Made by a program: the position numbers and the translations under genes. A stretch of DNA of 28,344 nucleotides. Source: Wolbachia endosymbiont of Cylisticus convexus. Lineage in GTDB: Bacteria; Pseudomonadota; Alphaproteobacteria; Rickettsiales; Anaplasmataceae. How positions within the stretch are numbered: position 1 is the stretch's first letter; every line of letters starts with the position of its first letter. Positions 25,500-28,344 of this stretch are shown here, in pieces. Below the pieces are notes generated by a model. The model saw only the letters and a program-made list of their open reading frames with translations, did no database searches and had not been told where the DNA came from. The stretch lies in NCBI RefSeq assembly GCF_003344345.1, contig NZ_QPIP01000014.1, forward strand, positions 1 through 28,344. The letters are read 5' to 3'.

Positions 25500-27041
25500 G
25501 TGGTAAGTTCTCAAAAGCACCAAGCTCATGTTGATTGTAATTACATTGATGAATTACAAGACAAATTTAAGGATGTAAAATTTGAACGCACTGGAAAAAC
25601 TAAGGGTAGTTACATTACTAATCCTGGCAATAAAAGTACATTAAATGATTTGAGGATTTTTATAGAGACACAAATTAAAAGGATACTTAGGAGTCTTTTT
25701 GCCCCATTTATATCAAAGGCTGTGAAGAATAAACTATCTTACTTTTCTCAAGAAGAAAATAAAGATAAGAGTAAAATTTATAAGTCTGATGATATTCAAG
25801 ATTTACAAGAAGGGGAGAAATACGCCATCCAGAATGTGGGTCATGCAACTCATTTAATTCAAATTCCTGGATTTAATATTTTGACAGATCCAGTATTTAA
25901 CGGTTTGAGCTGGTTGTTTTATCCAGAGAAAACTAACCCTCACCCTAAAATTGAAAAGTTACCTAAAATTGATGTTATCGTAATCTCACACAATCACCGT
26001 GATCATGTGGACAAAAACTCGTTAAAAAAATTATTAAAGTATTATAAAACAAAACATTGGCCTCAACCAAAGGTACTTGTACCTATGGGAGATAAGAAGT
26101 TATTCAAGAGTTTTGGATTCACTCAAGTAGAGGAGGTGGAGTGGTATACGAAGATTTCTGTTACCAAAGATATTGATGGGGCAAACAAAACAGTAAATTT
26201 CGTTAGTATTCCTGCAGATCATCGTTCTGGTAGATCTGGTATTGACCATCACAAGTCTTTGGTTGCTGGTTGGGTAATAAATCCTGAACAAGAAGATGTA
26301 ATATTCAAGTATTCAGGAGATACAAGATCTTTATCTGATGAAAATCAACAAGCAACTGATGCAGTGTTGTGGAATGAAATCAGAAGTAAGAAGATTAATA
26401 AAGAAAAAAGTGATGAAAATGTGGAAATCCCGAACATTGTTTGTTTGGAGCCAAGTGGTCCGAACTATACACGCCGTGATATGGATGTAACTCATCAGTC
26501 TACTTCATACAGTGCTCTTTTGAAATTTGTGGAAGCTAAAAACCTTGCTAAACTGAGTGGAAAAAGTTCTCAGGAGCTTTTACAGAAAATTCAAATTGTA
26601 ATGATGCATCATAATAAATTTGAGCTTGGACCTGATAGATTTAATGAAGGTTTGTTTGTGCTAAAAAAGTTACTCAAGTATTTGGATCTAAGTGAAGAAG
26701 ATTTAAGTAAGGAACTTGCAAGGCAAGAAGAAAAGTTGAAGCAGAATCTTGATAAGGAAAGATTGAAGGAAAGCACTCCTCTTGTAGCAAGACCTATTGT
26801 TGCAATTCTGCCTAAACAAACATCATTATTAGTTCATTCAAAAGACTTCATAATTAAAGAAACCACAAAGGTAACTGAAAAACTGGAAGACATAAGTAAA
26901 GAGCAAGTCAAGGAGCGCCTGATAGAGAGTACCATATTTCCAAAAATTGGAGAAAGATTAAATGATGAACAAGTTGTAAGCTCAAGATTTAATCCAGAAG
27001 ATGTACAAAAATATAGAGGAGGGAGTAGGGTTTATAGTTGA
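25500..27041 (+). CDS. Metallo-beta-lactamase-fold hydrolase, NAPE-PLD/UlaG-like
   Basis: A 513-residue protein beginning with GTG. After an unassigned ~110-residue N-terminal region comes an MBL core: NVGHATHLIQIPGFNILTDP, the zinc motif HNHRDH (H164, H166, D168, H169), FVSIPADHRSGR, VIFKYSGDTRSLSD with the bridging aspartate, and a late MMHHNKFELGP histidine. This pattern (GHATHLIQ…LTDPVF, then W-x-G-x-x-like ends) is that of N-acyl-phosphatidylethanolamine phospholipase D relatives, which cleave membrane lipids. Residues ~395-513 are a lysine/glutamate-rich tail without a recognised domain (KERLKESTPLVARP; KEQVKERLIESTIFPKIGE). No signal peptide. The catalytic part looks intact. Substrate specificity cannot be read from sequence alone. 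Start uncertain: no strong ribosome site precedes the GTG. Confidence 0.87.
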   Translation: MVSSQKHQAHVDCNYIDELQDKFKDVKFERTGKTKGSYITNPGNKSTLNDLRIFIETQIKRILRSLFAPFISKAVKNKLSYFSQEENKDKSKIYKSDDIQDLQEGEKYAIQNVGHATHLIQIPGFNILTDPVFNGLSWLFYPEKTNPHPKIEKLPKIDVIVISHNHRDHVDKNSLKKLLKYYKTKHWPQPKVLVPMGDKKLFKSFGFTQVEEVEWYTKISVTKDIDGANKTVNFVSIPADHRSGRSGIDHHKSLVAGWVINPEQEDVIFKYSGDTRSLSDENQQATDAVLWNEIRSKKINKEKSDENVEIPNIVCLEPSGPNYTRRDMDVTHQSTSYSALLKFVEAKNLAKLSGKSSQELLQKIQIVMMHHNKFELGPDRFNEGLFVLKKLLKYLDLSEEDLSKELARQEEKLKQNLDKERLKESTPLVARPIVAILPKQTSLLVHSKDFIIKETTKVTEKLEDISKEQVKERLIESTIFPKIGERLNDEQVVSSRFNPEDVQKYRGGSRVYS

Positions 27042-27067
27042 TTGATGTAATAACTCAAAAGTTTGAA

Positions 27068-27139
27068 ATGAGCGAAGAAGTAGTAAGAAAAGTTACGGAG
27101 AAATGGAAGGAGTATGGATTGACAGATGATAAACTATGA
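27068..27139 (+). pseudogene. Duplicated 3' end of ubiD
   Basis: A 23-codon frame, MSEEVVRKVTEKWKEYGLTDDKL and stop, closely matches the last residues of UbiD ([18 protein letters not shown]), then adds five residues. About 13 of 19 compared residues agree and the rest are conservative (D/S, I/V, K/R). The preceding bases are in frame (VITQKFE) but do not match the UbiD residues before the motif. It is likely a fragment left by a duplication or insertion event; on its own it cannot be an enzyme. Confidence 0.7.
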
Positions 27140-27163
27140 TGTAGACTACCGCCGTGTATTCAG

Positions 27164-27552
27164 GTGTGGTTTGTGAGGCTTTTATATATATTATTTTTGT
27201 TAGCATGTTTTTCTCTGTATTACTATTCGGGTCCTATATTCTCGCCTTGCCCAAAAGCTACAGTTTGTTTCTCACCTGAAGAAGACTGCGCTGTACCGAT
27301 AATCAGCGAGATAGACCAATCTAAAGAGTCTATCTTAGTTCAAGAATATACATTTACTCTTGGAACAGTTGCAAAATCTTTGATTAACGCAAAGAGCGTG
27401 GTGTTGATGTTAAAGTCATCTTAGATAAATCACAACTCCACTCAAATATAGTGTTATAAGTGAACTGTTTTCAAATGGAATACCGATTTGGATCGATAAT
27501 AAGCCAAAAATCGCCCATAATAAGGTAATAGTTATTGATAATCAAAAGGAGA
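27164..27552 (+). pseudogene. Phospholipase D-family gene, frameshifted and split by a group II intron
   Basis: A GTG at 27164 opens a hydrophobic N-terminus (LLYILFLLACFSLYYYSGP), then a PLD-family start: CAVPIISEIDQSKESILVQE, with SLINAK. One base is lost near 27400; adding an A restores KRGVDVKVILDKSQLHS. A second A is lost near 27446; adding it restores YSVISELFSNGIPIWIDNKP. The catalytic HxKx4D motif then appears intact (HNKVIVID). Directly after it the antisense group II intron begins and the rest of the enzyme is beyond the window. PLD-family enzymes cleave phospholipids or nucleic acid. This one is dead as written. Confidence 0.82.
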
Positions 27553-27657
27553 GTAGACCGGTGGAACTTCCCCACCAGTCTCTCGCAAAACTGTACGTAA
27601 AGTAGAGTGGGCAGCCAGCGAGTTACTTGTTAAGTACTTTTCCAACAACCCCTCTCC

Positions 27658-27692
27658 GAACCACGCATAATCGTTTCCGTATCACGTGGCTC
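27658..27692 (-). ncRNA. Group II intron domain V
   Basis: The minus strand reads a 35-base hairpin starting GAGCCACGTGATACG, then a GAAA tetraloop, then a 3' arm ending in GCGTGGTTC. It has the AGC catalytic triad, the outer stem GAGCCACG/CGTGGTTC and the asymmetric bulge typical of domain V. It starts 9 bases after the stop of the intron ORF. The RNA catalytic core looks intact even though the ORF is broken. Confidence 0.88.
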
Positions 27693-27701
27693 TCCAATAA
27701 T

Positions 27702-28344
27702 CTAACGTTTTAAGGAGTCACCATCATATTTTCCATATTGGATTTTCTTATGGCATTCATGACAAACAACAAGAGTCTTCCTCTGTCGTTCAATCATTCT
27801 CTTTTTCCATTTCGGTAGCTCAGTATTACGTTTACCTAGCAAATCAGCAAGTTTACGTACGTGATGTACTTCAATCTGCTCTTGTGATTTACATAAGTTT
27901 GTGCCAATAGTCTTTGCTCTATTTCACTACGCTTATTCCATATTGGTATAAGGTTATCACTTATGCTTACCCATTTATTTCATTTTAGTGATACAGCACC
28001 AAAGTGTGTAATTAATGGTATCTTTGATGGTAAACGATCTACTCTGATTTGGATGACTTTTCGTTTTTCACCTTCATCGTTTTCAATCATCGCACCAAAT
28101 TTTCTATAAATTTTCCTGCAAGTTGTTTTGTATTTAGATGCTAAAGTCTTTACTAATGATACTTCCATCACATACTTCAAATAACTTAGTGTGTGAAGGT
28201 TGTAGGCCATTTTGTAATATTGTACAATTCCTCGATATTCAGTTTGATACTGAGCAACAATACTGTAAGCTGTATCAAATATACGTTGAGGTAAATGTAT
28301 AGGCTTTCCACAACGCATACACTTTTTCTGCTTTATATGATGTG
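27702..28344 (-). pseudogene. ltrA: Group II intron maturase with HNH domain (C-terminal part, broken)
   Basis: Open from the window end: KCMRCGKPIHLPQRIFDTAY, then the domain X maturase block (YYKMAYNLHTLSYLKYVME, SLVKTLASKYKTTCRKIY), to an in-frame TGA at 27982-27980. The same frame continues as NKWVSISDNLIPIWNKRSEI. After a frame change near 27893 it becomes an HNH endonuclease end: EQIEVHHVRKLADLLGKRN, then TLVVCHECHKKIQYGKYDGD, stopping at 27702. The sequence around the frame change lacks the first CxxC of the HNH zinc site, which suggests a small deletion (about 7 bases). So the maturase ends early and the endonuclease part is lost; the intron would need a helper to move. Confidence 0.85.

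Larger units (their letters stand above)
27553..28344 (-). mobile_element. Group II intron, 3' part (truncated by window end)
   Basis: From the window end leftwards on the minus strand come the maturase/HNH end of an intron ORF (to 27702), the catalytic domain V hairpin (27692-27658), a domain VI-like region, and a putative 3' end in …GGTCTAC near 27553 (AY consensus). The left flank is the phospholipase D pseudogene, in the opposite orientation. The ORF type (domain X plus HNH) differs from the intron at 1-1380, so these are two different introns, not the two halves of one. The 3' boundary is accurate to a few bases only. Confidence 0.82.

Noticed and set aside
1..28344. Joining the window ends into one group II intron (circular molecule)
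   Set aside because: The left ORF and right ORF appear to belong to different intron families, and the reverse transcriptase parts missing between them cannot be accounted for by a direct join.

Overview
The window looks like a piece of a Wolbachia chromosome (Alphaproteobacteria, Rickettsiales, endosymbiont of arthropods or nematodes). The reasons are the AT-rich base composition, the ~1550-residue NAD-glutamate dehydrogenase, the reduced single-copy housekeeping genes, the scattered ankyrin genes, the IS and group II intron debris, and a lone phage/GTA-type tail gene. This assignment rests on recognising the proteins, not on a database search.

Layout. Positions 1-1380 hold the 5' part of a minus-strand group II intron: a partial reverse transcriptase (1-842) and its leader RNA, inserted beside a short broken ORF. 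secA (+) follows with a good sigma70-type promoter, converging with an ankyrin-repeat membrane protein (-). Next come nrdB (-) and bamE (+) from a divergent promoter pair, then a broken TolA/TonB-like gene (-) and recO (+). A long minus-strand block runs clpB > gdh > tatB-like > pleD (17308 down to 8432) with very short gaps or overlaps and looks like one operon. Upstream lies an IS3-type transposase remnant, then a two-gene unit (TM/coiled-coil protein > ccmA) with its own promoter. From 19073 to 20683 is an accessory patch: a broken ankyrin gene, a DUF2460 tail protein (distal-tail type), a 14-bp perfect hairpin, and a membrane protein with no usable start. A periplasmic DsbA-like oxidoreductase (-) follows. 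A long intergenic region carries a canonical promoter overlapped by inverted repeats and leads into a secreted DUF3857/transglutaminase-like protein, ubiD and a NAPE-PLD-like metallo-beta-lactamase-fold enzyme (+). A second copy of the ubiD 3' end, a phospholipase D pseudogene, and the 3' part of a second group II intron (-) close the window.

How the genes fit together. Core functions are protein export and envelope assembly (SecA, TatB-like, BamE, TolA-like, DsbA-like), proteostasis (ClpB), glutamate catabolism (GDH; glutamate is a typical Rickettsiales carbon source), c-di-GMP signalling (PleD), dNTP supply and repair (NrdB, RecO), haem export/cytochrome c maturation (CcmA) and ubiquinone synthesis (UbiD). 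The accessory parts show active genome decay: two group II introns (one with a broken ORF), single-A deletions in two pseudogenes, IS and ankyrin remnants, and a partial duplication.

Both window ends fall inside group II introns of apparently different families, which is what one expects if this is a contig that broke at multicopy repeats. I saw no CRISPR array, rRNA or tRNA gene. I found no clear new multi-gene system. The most unusual items are the promoter/inverted-repeat region at 21818-21973, the hydrophobic N-terminal extension of SecA, the ubiD-end duplication around the MBL gene, and the intron-split phospholipase D gene.
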